Positions 37,515-46,522 of a stretch of DNA of 64,000 nt are shown piece after piece. The position numbers and the translations under genes are program-made. The notes beneath the pieces are model-generated. The model worked only from the letters and a program-made list of their open reading frames with translations. It was not told the DNA's origin and ran no database searches. Position 1 is the first letter of the stretch. Each line of letters opens with the position of its first letter. The stretch is from Candidatus Enterosoma merdigallinarum (lineage in GTDB: Bacteria; Bacillota_I; Bacilli_A; RFN20; CAG-288), in contig DVNL01000002.1 in NCBI GenBank assembly GCA_018714385.1, forward strand, positions 91,619 to 155,618, written 5' to 3'.

Positions 37515-38422
37515 ACGCTGAACTCACTTTCCGGAAGGGATTCCTTCCTCTCGTCCAGGATCAGATAGCTTCTATCGTCTGCGTCCGTCTCTTCCGCGAA
37601 GGCAAAGTCTTCTTTCTTGACGGTAAGGGTTCCGCTTTTGGAGACCAGGACATAGTCCTTCGTCTCCCCGATTGCCTTTCGGACCTCGTCCTTCCTTCTT
37701 TCCGAACAACGGGAGAGAAGCTTCGTGTATTGGTCATAGAAGACAAGGACGTAGAGAATCCCGCAGAAAGCCAGGATGCCGTAATCGGATTGCACAAAGA
37801 ACACGAGGATTCCGACATAGGGGATGCGGAAATGTGTATAGACGCCGACGAGGTTTCCCATCGTGACGTGGAGGGGATCGTTCACATCGTTGGCATCGCC
37901 GCGAGTCAGAAGATAGCCTTCTTCGACGGCCACCACGCGATGGACGATCTGCCTTCCTTCTTCGTCCACATAGCAGACGATGTCGTACAGTTCGATTTCG
38001 GAAAGACTGTCGACAGTCCGGATTCCGATCAGATCGTTGACTTGGATCTGGTCATCCAGATCGTTCTCGAACAGATAGGTGTTCTTCTCGTTCTTCTCCG
38101 ACATCGAACCGGTGGCGACGACCATCGTCTCGTAAGGGAGAGAGAAGGAATTCACCATCCGATCGACAAGGGAGAGGAGGAAGAAGAGTGCCAGGATGAC
38201 AAGAAGGACATCCAGGACGATACCGGCGATTTTCCGGATCTTCCTGGATGTCCGACTTTTCTCTGTGGGAAATTGTTCCATCCGCTCCTCATAGAGCAGG
38301 ACGGAATCTTCGTATCCCTTCTTGATCTCCTCGAAGCTCTTGGATGCGTAGTAAACAAGAAAGCAGGTCAGAGCAGCCAGAAACAGCAACGTGACAGCAA
38401 GGACGATCCAGAAGGGGTTCAT
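37499..38422 (-). CDS. SipW-type (ER-type) signal peptidase I
   Basis: VVATGSMSEKN (Ser), IVHRVVAVEEGYLLTRGDANDVNDP (His/Asp), flanking TM helices. Confidence 0.87.
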   Translation of the reverse strand: MNPFWIVLAVTLLFLAALTCFLVYYASKSFEEIKKGYEDSVLLYEERMEQFPTEKSRTSRKIRKIAGIVLDVLLVILALFFLLSLVDRMVNSFSLPYETMVVATGSMSEKNEKNTYLFENDLDDQIQVNDLIGIRTVDSLSEIELYDIVCYVDEEGRQIVHRVVAVEEGYLLTRGDANDVNDPLHVTMGNLVGVYTHFRIPYVGILVFFVQSDYGILAFCGILYVLVFYDQYTKLLSRCSERRKDEVRKAIGETKDYVLVSKSGTLTVKKEDFAFAEETDADDRSYLILDERKESLPESEFSVWKTN

Positions 38423-38431
38423 GGGAGGGGG

Positions 38432-39103
38432 TTAGGCAGCGTCTGCAATATCGACTTCAATTTTAATGGACGTATCGGCCAGGGCCGCTTGGAAAGCCAA
38501 CAATTCGTCTTCCATGGTTTCTGTCGGAACCTCTTCAGTGGTTTTGCCGTTGTAATAGGAGACAGGATCCGTGTTGCCGAATTTGCTTCCCCAACCAAAA
38601 TCGATTGTAAAGGTAAGCTTTCCGCTGGCAGCCTCGGTGACCGCCTTTTCTTGATTCTTTTCACCCTCGGCCAAAGAAATATAATTTGCTGCAACGGCGT
38701 TAGTGACTTCGTCCCCTGCCGATTTGTCTTCCACGGTTACGGCAACAGTAATCTTCTTGTCTTGGATTGCGCTATTCTCGCCGGTTATTGCGACTTCCAA
38801 GGTAATGCTTCTTTTCGCCGCTTTTCCTTCTTCCGCTGTGTAGTTCAAACGTGCGCCATTAGTGGTTTCCGTCTCCGGATAGAAATAGAGGGTGGAACCA
38901 TCCGTAATCGTGGCCACGAGGGAGACGCTGTTGTTTGTGACATCGATGTCTCCGACAATTGGATCGCCAGGCTGCGTAATGTTCTGATCGGCAATCACAT
39001 ATCCGGCAAATGCGGCCGTTCCGATGCCGGCAAGGCCGAAAAGGAGTCCGAGGGTGACAAACAGTTTCTTCTTAGACTTTTTCGACTTGTTAAGCTCTTT
39101 CAT
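38432..39103 (-). CDS. TasA-like secreted fibre/matrix protein (candidate SipW substrate)
   Basis: SKKKLFVTLGLLFGLAGIGTAAFAGYVIADQNITQPGDPIVGDI; immediately upstream of the SipW-type peptidase gene. Confidence 0.65.
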   Translation of the reverse strand: MKELNKSKKSKKKLFVTLGLLFGLAGIGTAAFAGYVIADQNITQPGDPIVGDIDVTNNSVSLVATITDGSTLYFYPETETTNGARLNYTAEEGKAAKRSITLEVAITGENSAIQDKKITVAVTVEDKSAGDEVTNAVAANYISLAEGEKNQEKAVTEAASGKLTFTIDFGWGSKFGNTDPVSYYNGKTTEEVPTETMEDELLAFQAALADTSIKIEVDIADAA

Positions 39104-39127
39104 CACAACTACCTCCGTTTTGGGCGA

Positions 39128-39133
39128 TTATAG
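39128..39133 (-). promoter_or_regulatory. Extended -10 promoter element of the surface operon
   Basis: Reverse strand TATGCTATAATCGCCC followed by GGAGG and the start codon. Confidence 0.5.
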
Positions 39134-39299
39134 CATAGAAAGGTTGCAAAGTATTGTTTTCGTCAATGATAAAATTACGGGGGTGGGTAAATGACAAAAA
39201 CACGATGAAATTATTAATAGAATCGCCGAAGCATAATAATAAAAATGGCCGCTTATATAAAAATCGAAAATCGGAAAAAATTCTTGAAAGGGTTTTCTT

Positions 39300-40073
39300 T
39301 TAGCGACGGATTTCGTCCTCGTCGGCAGAGTATTTTTTCAGCCAGGGATAGATACCGCACTCAAGGATGTTCTCTTCCTTCCCCTTGAAGAATTTCTGGT
39401 TGGCGAAATAGAGTCCGAGGGAGAGAAGGAAGGCGATGAGAAGAAGTCCGACGGTCGTCATGGTCTCCACCATCGGGGTGAGCGTCATCTCCGGGAAGAG
39501 ATAGTTCAAAAGCGATCCGTCGAACATCTTCAAAACGACATAGCTGTCCTTGGGTACGCCAGGGTAGAGGATGTCGTTCTTTACCAGATAGGCGAAAAGA
39601 TAGAGCAGGACGAAGCTAAGGACGGTATAGAAAAGCGCCCTTTTCTTGTAGCGCCTTATTCCGAAGAGCATCACGATGCCGCAGAAGAGGAGAAGGCCGT
39701 GGATGACCATGCCCTGGACGATGGTGAAGTCGTCCAGTCCGGACATCATCGACGCCGGGCTTGCCATCGCCCCGACGAAATAGCCGACGGCGCAACAGAA
39801 GGAGAAGAAGCCGGCGAAGAACTGGAGCTGCGGGATGCCGGAAAGCAGGATGGCCGCCTGGGTGAAGTAGGCGATATGGCTTAGCTCGATAGGATAGACC
39901 GAATCGCCCGCCATGGCATAGCCGGCAAATTGGACGCCGCGATAGATGCCGAGGGCTACGGCGACGAAAAAGACGATGAGAAGGGCGGCTTTCTTGCGAA
40001 GCAGGACCAAGGACAAAAAAGACAGGATCGAGAATATCCCGACGATGATCAGGCGATAGGTTGTGTGGTCCAT
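39300..40073 (-). CDS. YwaF-like (TIGR02206) integral membrane protein
   Basis: YPIELSHIAYFTQAAILLSGIPQLQFFAGFFSFCCAVGYFVGA, about 7 TM pattern. Confidence 0.6.
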   Translation of the reverse strand: MDHTTYRLIIVGIFSILSFLSLVLLRKKAALLIVFFVAVALGIYRGVQFAGYAMAGDSVYPIELSHIAYFTQAAILLSGIPQLQFFAGFFSFCCAVGYFVGAMASPASMMSGLDDFTIVQGMVIHGLLLFCGIVMLFGIRRYKKRALFYTVLSFVLLYLFAYLVKNDILYPGVPKDSYVVLKMFDGSLLNYLFPEMTLTPMVETMTTVGLLLIAFLLSLGLYFANQKFFKGKEENILECGIYPWLKKYSADEDEIRR

Positions 40074-40548
40074 GCTCTTTTTCCCTCAATTTTGATGAAA
40101 ACACAATCGCGGAGCAAAGGAAAGAGAAAAAATCAAGGGCAGTGACTGGGGTTGACAAAATCGGAGGCGATCGTATGCCTTTCTTTTCTTCCCCGTTCCC
40201 ATGCCGAGATTCAAAAAGGCCGGATGGCATTGCGGTCTATGGGAAAATGAAACAATATTTTTTTTCATATTGAAAATGGAAAGTATTATAAAAAATATTT
40301 TTAAATTGAAAGTTTTGGTTTATTTTCTTCAATTTCTATTTTTCCTATATCCTTTTGAAAGCAGCCTTCTTATCGATAGGAAACTTTCTTGCTTTCCACG
40401 GCGATCCAAAGGTGGGCGAAAGGTGTTTTTATCTTCGATGCTGGAAGAAGCAGAAGAGAAAAGGGCGATAGCAAAAACGTTTTTTCAGGTTGCAACGATT
40501 CCTCTACAAAAGTACAATATCTTCATTATTTAATTCGAGGGGTCATAT

Positions 40549-41130
40549 ATGATCGTTATCACTGGACCGTCGGCATCCGGAAAGACTGCCACCTGTCTTT
40601 ATCTCCAGTCCCACTTCGGCATACGCAAAGTCGTCACCCATACCACCAGGACGATGCGCGTCGGGGAGAAGAACGGCGTCGACTACCACTTCGTCGACAA
40701 GGAAGAATTCCTGCGGATGAAGGCTAACGGCGAGTTCGTCGAGACGGTCTTCTACAACGACAACTATTACGGCACGTCGAAGAAGGAAGTGAGGATCGAC
40801 AAGTGCCTGGCCGTCGAGCTCAACGGCGCCAAGGTCTACAAGTCCCTGAACGATCCGAGGGTCGTCCTCTTCTACCTCCGGGCCGACGAGGGCCAGAGGC
40901 AGAGAAGGATGCAGGAAAGAGGGGATTCCCCGGAGAAGATCGCGTCGAGGATCGCCAACGACAGGGAAGCCTTCAAGATGGACGAAGAGACGGAGAGGCA
41001 GATCGACTGCTATGTGGACACCGAGTCGCACACTCTTGAGGAGGTGAGCTCGATCATCTACGAAAAATACCTCGCGATCCTGAAGGAAAGAGGAATCGAG
41101 TACAGCGAGGAGCTGAAAAAGCCGGAATGA
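40549..41130 (+). CDS. gmk: Guanylate kinase-like protein
   Basis: MIVITGPSASGKTATCLYL, HTTRTMRVGEKNGVDYHFVDKEEF, ANGEFVET. Confidence 0.85.
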   Translation: MIVITGPSASGKTATCLYLQSHFGIRKVVTHTTRTMRVGEKNGVDYHFVDKEEFLRMKANGEFVETVFYNDNYYGTSKKEVRIDKCLAVELNGAKVYKSLNDPRVVLFYLRADEGQRQRRMQERGDSPEKIASRIANDREAFKMDEETERQIDCYVDTESHTLEEVSSIIYEKYLAILKERGIEYSEELKKPE

Positions 41131-41137
41131 CTGCTTG

Positions 41138-41160
41138 TGCCCTCTTCGGAGGGCATTTTT
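41138..41160 (+). terminator. Intrinsic terminator after gmk
   Basis: TGCCCTC-TTCG-GAGGGCA-TTTTT. Confidence 0.85.
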
Positions 41161-41693
41161 CATGCCGTCAGGATGAGGGAGAGCGGGATGTCCCTTTCGG
41201 TGCGGAAGTCTTCTTCCACGACGCTTTCCTGATAGCCGATTCCGATCGTCGTCTTGACTTTGTGACGCGAAAGATAGTTGTTGTAGTAGTTTCCGCCATA
41301 GCCGAGGCGGAAGAGATTGTGGCATGCCACCAAAGGGACGAGCATCAGGTCGATATCGTCGACGGCTTTCCCTTCTTCAAAGGGCGGCTCCGGAATTCCG
41401 TAGCCGTTCGAAACGAGCTTTTCGTTTTCCTCGAAAGGGAGAAAGACCATCCGCCCGGGAGAGACGATCCGGGGGAGAAGGACCTTCTTTCCCGCCTCTT
41501 TGGCCTTTTCAAGGACGGGGAGGATATCGATCTCGCCGCGGATGGGGAAGTAGGCTGCGATTGTGGCGGAAGAAAGATAGGAATCCAAGGCGAGGATCCT
41601 TCCTTTCAGGATCTCGCTTCGTTTCCTTCTTTCTTCTTCCGATAGGGAGAGCCTTCTTTCGATGGCGAGTCTCCTGAGCGTCTTTCTGTCCAT
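41160..41693 (-). CDS. 5-formyltetrahydrofolate cyclo-ligase
   Basis: AAYFPIRGEIDILPVLEKAKEAGKKVLLPRI, VPLVACHNLFRLGYGGNYYNNYL. Confidence 0.9.
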   Translation of the reverse strand: MDRKTLRRLAIERRLSLSEEERRKRSEILKGRILALDSYLSSATIAAYFPIRGEIDILPVLEKAKEAGKKVLLPRIVSPGRMVFLPFEENEKLVSNGYGIPEPPFEEGKAVDDIDLMLVPLVACHNLFRLGYGGNYYNNYLSRHKVKTTIGIGYQESVVEEDFRTERDIPLSLILTA

Positions 41694-42008
41694 GCCCCGA
41701 TTATAGGATTCCTCTTAGGATAAGACGAGAAGCAATTTTTCTTTCTGGGCGTGTTATCTTGGAAAGCAACTTGTCTATCGGGAGGTTAGAAAGTTGAAAA
41801 GTGACGAGAATATCGGCATTTTCTCCTTTGTCTTCTTTGTCAAGAAAAAGACGGGACGGGTTTTTCCGAAGACGCCTTTCCAAAGGCGTCCAGGCAAAAG
41901 GCCGAGGACAAGGGCTCTCTTCGACTAGCCAAGACAGGCTGGCCGTGGAAGTTGTCTTCGACTCGAAAATGCCATCCTTGTCCATCCCCTATAATGGGCC
42001 TGCAGGTG

Positions 42009-43271
42009 ATGGACATGAAAAGAGAGGACAGGACGATACTCGCCATCGATTTGAAGTCTTTCTACGCTTCCGTGGAATGCCTAAGAAGGGGCATGGACCC
42101 TTTCTCGACGCCGCTTGTCGTGGCCGATCTTTCCCGCGGAGACAACACCATCGTCCTTGCCGCCTCGCCCTTCATCCGGGAAAGGCACAGGGTCAAGTCC
42201 CGCTGCCGCCTCCGGGAGGTCGACAAGACGATTTCCGGACTTGTCATCGCGAGGCCGCACATGGCCGACTATCTTTCCAAGAGTGCGGAGGTGGTCTCGA
42301 TCTTCCTCGACTATGTCGACGAGAAGGACCTCCACGTCTATTCGATCGACGAATCCTTCCTGGATGTCACCCATTACCTGTCGAGAGGGAAAGACACACC
42401 GGAGAGCTACGCCACGAAGATCCTCTCCGACATCCGCAAGAAGACGGGACTGACGGCAGCCTGTGGCATCGGGAGGAATCTTTTCATGGCCAAGGCGTGC
42501 CTGGACATCGATGCCAAGAAGGCGAAGGATTTCCTGGCCCGGTGGGATTATCCCGATGTCCCGATGAAGCTCTGGCCCGTCGAGCCGTTGAGCCGGATGT
42601 GGGGGATCGGAGGCCGCCTGGAGAGAAAGCTCAACGCCAGGGGTTTCTACAGGGTCGGAGACATCGCCGTTTCCGATCCCGCCTATCTTAGAAGGGCCTT
42701 CGGCGAGATCGGGGAAGAGATCTACTGGCATGCCCAAGGCTACGACGATGCCAGGATACAGGAGAAATACCGTCCCAAGGACACCTCCCTTTCTGTCGGG
42801 GAGGTGCTCCTGAGGGATTATGAGGCCAAGGAGATTCCCACCCTTCTCAACGACCTTTCCTTCGAGCTGGCCGACAGGCTTCTCTCGGAAGGGAAGAAGG
42901 CCGGCGGCATCACTCTCCACCTTGGAAGGAAGGACGGGACCGGCTATGGATTGAAGCTGGCCTTCTTGGAGCCGACGGATTCCCCTTTGGAGATCGCAAG
43001 GAGACTCATAGGGGCCTATCAAGCCAGGGGAGAGGAAAAGACGCCCTGTCGCCAGATCCATCTCGTCGCCTCTCCTCTCTTCGACTTCTGCTGCTATCAG
43101 GGGACGCTCTTCGAGGACGGCGAAAGAAGAAGAAGGGAAGGCGACCTGGAAAGGCTTCTGATGCGGATACGGAAAGGCTACGGGACGACGAAGGCGATGC
43201 CCTGTTCCGCTCTGTCGTTGGCTTCTACCTTCATCCAGCGGGACGGGCAGATAGGAGGACACCATCGATGA
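42009..43271 (+). CDS. Y-family DNA polymerase (UvrX/DinB/UmuC-like)
   Basis: ILAIDLKSFYASVECLRRGMDPF, HVYSIDESFLDVT, GLTAACGIGRNLFMAKACLDIDAKK. Confidence 0.9.
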   Translation: MDMKREDRTILAIDLKSFYASVECLRRGMDPFSTPLVVADLSRGDNTIVLAASPFIRERHRVKSRCRLREVDKTISGLVIARPHMADYLSKSAEVVSIFLDYVDEKDLHVYSIDESFLDVTHYLSRGKDTPESYATKILSDIRKKTGLTAACGIGRNLFMAKACLDIDAKKAKDFLARWDYPDVPMKLWPVEPLSRMWGIGGRLERKLNARGFYRVGDIAVSDPAYLRRAFGEIGEEIYWHAQGYDDARIQEKYRPKDTSLSVGEVLLRDYEAKEIPTLLNDLSFELADRLLSEGKKAGGITLHLGRKDGTGYGLKLAFLEPTDSPLEIARRLIGAYQARGEEKTPCRQIHLVASPLFDFCCYQGTLFEDGERRRREGDLERLLMRIRKGYGTTKAMPCSALSLASTFIQRDGQIGGHHR

Positions 43272-43573
43272 GAGGCATGATGAAATGGCTGCCGTTCAAA
43301 TCCCTCAAGGGACAGGACGACATGATCGAGAGGGTCAAGCGGATGAAAAGGAAGAGGGAAAGGCCGGAGCTTTCCGAAGACGGCGAAGAGGCCATCGACA
43401 GGACGCTTTCCCGGCTCCGGAAGGGCGATAGGACCCGCGTGACGTTCTTCTACGACGGCGAGATATTCGACAGGGAAGACGTCTTCCTCTTCGTGAATCC
43501 GCAGGAGAGACGGATCTATTTCCTGGGCTTTTCCCTGACCCTGGGGAATCTCCTCGGGCTTGAAAAGGCGTGA
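43268..43573 (+). CDS. YolD-like protein
   Basis: MKWLPFKSLKGQDDMIERV; 101 aa, overlaps the Y-family polymerase gene. Confidence 0.7.
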   Translation: MRGMMKWLPFKSLKGQDDMIERVKRMKRKRERPELSEDGEEAIDRTLSRLRKGDRTRVTFFYDGEIFDREDVFLFVNPQERRIYFLGFSLTLGNLLGLEKA

Positions 43574-43669
43574 ATCGCTTTTCTTTTTCCCCGATGCAGG
43601 ACAAAAGAGGGTAAGGGGGGCATGACAAGGAGTATCGCACCTATTATGTAATAAAAATAAAGTAATTCT

Positions 43670-43699
43670 TTGACTTCTATATCTTACATACTCTATACT
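43670..43699 (+). promoter_or_regulatory. Sigma-A promoter of rpsF operon
   Basis: TTGACT-18 bp-TATACT. Confidence 0.7.
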
Positions 43700-43789
43700 A
43701 CTCGTTGGCTTTCCTTGTGAAAGCCGTATACTTTCTTGCCGATCCCTGATGTAGGACCGGCCGAGAAGACCATAGGGAGGTATAGACGC

Positions 43790-44071
43790 ATGAAGAATTA
43801 CGAAATCATGTACATTCTTGCGCCGACTCTCGACGAAGCTGGCACGAAGAGTGCCGTCGAGAGCCTTCACAAGATCCTCACCGACAACGGTGCCAAGATC
43901 ACCGGAGTCAAGGAATGGGGCATGAGAGACCTGGCCTATCCCATCAAGAAGCAGACGAAGGGCTACTATGTCGTCGTCAACTTCTCCGGCGAGCCCGCGG
44001 CCATCAACGAATTCGACCGCATCGTCAAGCTGGACACCAGAGTCTTGAGATTCCTTGTCACTGTCTGCTGA
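43790..44071 (+). CDS. rpsF: 30S ribosomal protein S6
   Basis: MKNYEIMYILAPTLDEAG...WGMRDLAYPIKKQTKGYYVVVNF. Confidence 0.96.
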   Translation: MKNYEIMYILAPTLDEAGTKSAVESLHKILTDNGAKITGVKEWGMRDLAYPIKKQTKGYYVVVNFSGEPAAINEFDRIVKLDTRVLRFLVTVC

Positions 44072-44088
44072 CAGAACCAAAGGAGAAA

Positions 44089-44517
44089 ATGAACATGGCT
44101 GGACTCAATCGCGTCGTGCTGGTCGGAAGGATGGTGAGGGATCCGGAGCTGAAGAGAACGAACTCCGGGACCTCGGTCACCTCTTTCACGATCGCCGTCG
44201 ACAATCTCACCAAGGCCGGTAGCGAGAGGAGCGCAAGCTTCATCCCGTGCACCAGCTGGAACAAGACGGCCGAGAACGTCGCCAAGTACTGCGCCAAAGG
44301 CACCTTGGTCGGCGTCGATGGCAGGCTCAACCAGAGAAGCTACGAGGACAAGAGCGGACAGAAGCGCTCGGTGGTGGAAGTCATCGCCGAGTCGGTCCAG
44401 TTCCTCGAGCGCAAGGGAGCCAACGACGAAGTCGATGGCCAGCCTGAAGAAACTGCCGCCAAGAGCACGGTCGCCCATGAGGGCATCGATTCCTCGGACG
44501 ACGACCTGCCCTTCTAG
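44089..44517 (+). CDS. ssb: Single-stranded DNA-binding protein
   Basis: MNMAGLNRVVLVGRMVRDPELKRTNSGTSVTSFTIAVDN; acidic DDDLPF tail. Confidence 0.96.
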   Translation: MNMAGLNRVVLVGRMVRDPELKRTNSGTSVTSFTIAVDNLTKAGSERSASFIPCTSWNKTAENVAKYCAKGTLVGVDGRLNQRSYEDKSGQKRSVVEVIAESVQFLERKGANDEVDGQPEETAAKSTVAHEGIDSSDDDLPF

Positions 44518-44554
44518 TCAGCCCCGTCCGGCTGACGGAAAGGATTGAACGAGA

Positions 44555-44779
44555 ATGTATCGTAGACCGAAACCCAGAAAGAAGATCTGCTACTTCTGCA
44601 AGAACCACGTCGACCACGTCGACTACAAGGACGTCGAGCTCCTCAAGAAGTACATCTCTCCTTCCGGAAAGATCACGGCCCGCCGTATCACGGGAACCTG
44701 CAGCAAGCACCAGAGAATGATCGCCACCGCGATCAAGCGTGCCCGCTACATGGCTCTCCTTCCCTACGTCGTCGACTGA
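44555..44779 (+). CDS. rpsR: 30S ribosomal protein S18
   Basis: [49 protein letters not shown]. Confidence 0.97.
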   Translation: MYRRPKPRKKICYFCKNHVDHVDYKDVELLKKYISPSGKITARRITGTCSKHQRMIATAIKRARYMALLPYVVD

Positions 44780-44796
44780 TCGCAAAGAGAAAAAGA

Positions 44797-44826
44797 AAAC
44801 CCGGCTTGCATCGGCCGGGTTTTTTG
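44797..44826 (+). terminator. Intrinsic terminator after rpsR
   Basis: AACCCGGC-TTGCATCG-GCCGGGTTTTTT. Confidence 0.9.
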
Positions 44827-45264
44827 ATTGCCTCAGGTCCCTCTCGTGGGATTCTTGGAAATTCATATATCTTGCCCGAAAGTCCGAAGGAAAGCCGCCC
44901 GAATTCATCCTGTTAGGCTTCTTAAGAAGGACAAAGCGTCCACTCCTATTTTCAAGGCACGTAAACAAAGCGATTCAAATAAAAGCATTGTGCGTCTTGT
45001 TGGGTTTTGACTTTGCGTTTTGTGCCAATTTTATCGGCATCAATGCTGAAAAATGTAGATTGCCTTTAAAGGAAAATGCCCTTTCCGATGAACTGCGTAC
45101 AAAACGCCTAGACTCATTATAATAAGCGCTTTCATCAAAACAATTGCAATAAATAGAATTAAACATTGCAAAAGATATTTAAATCCCGATAGGATAGTCC
45201 TCTTTCGGCCTTCTTGGAAGGCTATGCCTTTCATTCTTGCCTGAGACAGGGTAAAATCCACCAT

Positions 45265-45969
45265 ATGAAAAACTATTCGAAGGAACAGGAAACCAGTTTC
45301 GCCATCGGCTTCTTCAGCGTCATCCAGCTTTTGGAAAGGCATCCCGAAAAAGTCGTTTCCATCTATGTCGCCGAGGATGGCATCGAAAGCGAAGGCTATC
45401 GGAAGATTCTTTCTATGGTCCCGAAAAATAGAATAATTGTGTCTTCGAAAGCCATCGAACGAATAAGCAAAAAAGAAAACGGCCACGTCATGGCGGAATT
45501 TAGGAAATGGCAGGAGGATCTCTCCCCGAAGGAAGATCATCTCGTGATGGTCAATCCCATGGACAAGGGAAACCTTGGCAATGCGATGCGCTCCCTTCTT
45601 GCCTTCGGATTCCATGACCTGGCCGTCATCGAGCCCTGCGCGGACATCTTCGATCCCAAGACGGTCCGGGCATCCATGGGTGCCCTCTTCCACATCCGCG
45701 TGGAGAGGTTTCCGTCCTTCGAGGCCTATCTTGCGAAATATTCGCGCAACTATTATCCCTTCGTCCTGAGAAAGGCCAAGCCGATGCACGAGGTGTCTTT
45801 CCTTTCGCCTCTCGCCCTCGTCTTCGGAAACGAGGCTGCCGGGCTTCCCGAGACGATCGACAACGAAAACAACGTCCGGATCGAACAATCCGACGAGGTC
45901 GATTCCCTCAATCTGACGACTTCCATCGCCATCGCCCTCTATCGTCTGAGAATGGACAGGGGCTATTGA
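45265..45969 (+). CDS. SpoU/TrmH-family RNA 2'-O-methyltransferase
   Basis: VMVNPMDKGNLGNAMRSLLAFGFHDLAVI, ALVFGNEAAGLPE, SLNLTTSIAIALYRL. Confidence 0.87.
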   Translation: MKNYSKEQETSFAIGFFSVIQLLERHPEKVVSIYVAEDGIESEGYRKILSMVPKNRIIVSSKAIERISKKENGHVMAEFRKWQEDLSPKEDHLVMVNPMDKGNLGNAMRSLLAFGFHDLAVIEPCADIFDPKTVRASMGALFHIRVERFPSFEAYLAKYSRNYYPFVLRKAKPMHEVSFLSPLALVFGNEAAGLPETIDNENNVRIEQSDEVDSLNLTTSIAIALYRLRMDRGY

Positions 45970-46512
45970 TCAGAAGAGGGTAAGCTGGTCGCTTCCGCCC
46001 CGGACTTTGAGGGGCGGTTTTCGGTAGGAGAGGATCGTTTCCTTGTCTGGAAAAAGAGAAAGATAGTCACGTACCCTGTCCCTTTCCAGGACGAGAGGAA
46101 TCCTTTTGTGGTAGAAGGCGATGTCCTCTTCCGGTTTGGTCGTGATGATGACGAACTCGCCGTTTTTGTATATGCCGGCAAGATAGAGGGTTCCTGCGCC
46201 GAGGAACTCCCTTTCTATTCCGGCGTCGTCCGTCTCGAAAAAGGAGGAGCAGAAGAGGACGCAGCGCCTCTCGCGGAAGGAGGAGAGGAAGAAATCCTTC
46301 TGATCGACGGTCTCGATCCTGGCGTTGAGGACCCTCTTTTCGACGATGTCGAAGCCGAAGGAGAGGGCATGGATGGCAAAGCGTCCGTTCTCCAGCACCA
46401 GGGCCGGTGCGATCTGTCCCTCCGTCACGTCCTCCTGGAAGGCCTTGTGAAAGCCCGGAATGTCCTGGAAGCGGTAGAGCGTCTCCTTTTCGATCCGGTA
46501 CCTTCGGCACAT
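45970..46512 (-). CDS. SRAP (YedK/HMCES) family protein
   Basis: MCRRYRIE (catalytic Cys2), LSFGFDIVEKRVLNARIETV, RRCVLFCSSFFETD, ITTKPEEDIAFYHKRIPLVL. Confidence 0.87.
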   Translation of the reverse strand: MCRRYRIEKETLYRFQDIPGFHKAFQEDVTEGQIAPALVLENGRFAIHALSFGFDIVEKRVLNARIETVDQKDFFLSSFRERRCVLFCSSFFETDDAGIEREFLGAGTLYLAGIYKNGEFVIITTKPEEDIAFYHKRIPLVLERDRVRDYLSLFPDKETILSYRKPPLKVRGGSDQLTLF

Positions 46513-46522
46513 ATTTTTTCTC

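Noticed and set aside
40201-40533. 110-aa plus-strand ORF upstream of gmk
   Set aside because: Biased F/L/I-rich translation of AT-rich intergenic DNA without ribosome-binding site or family similarity.
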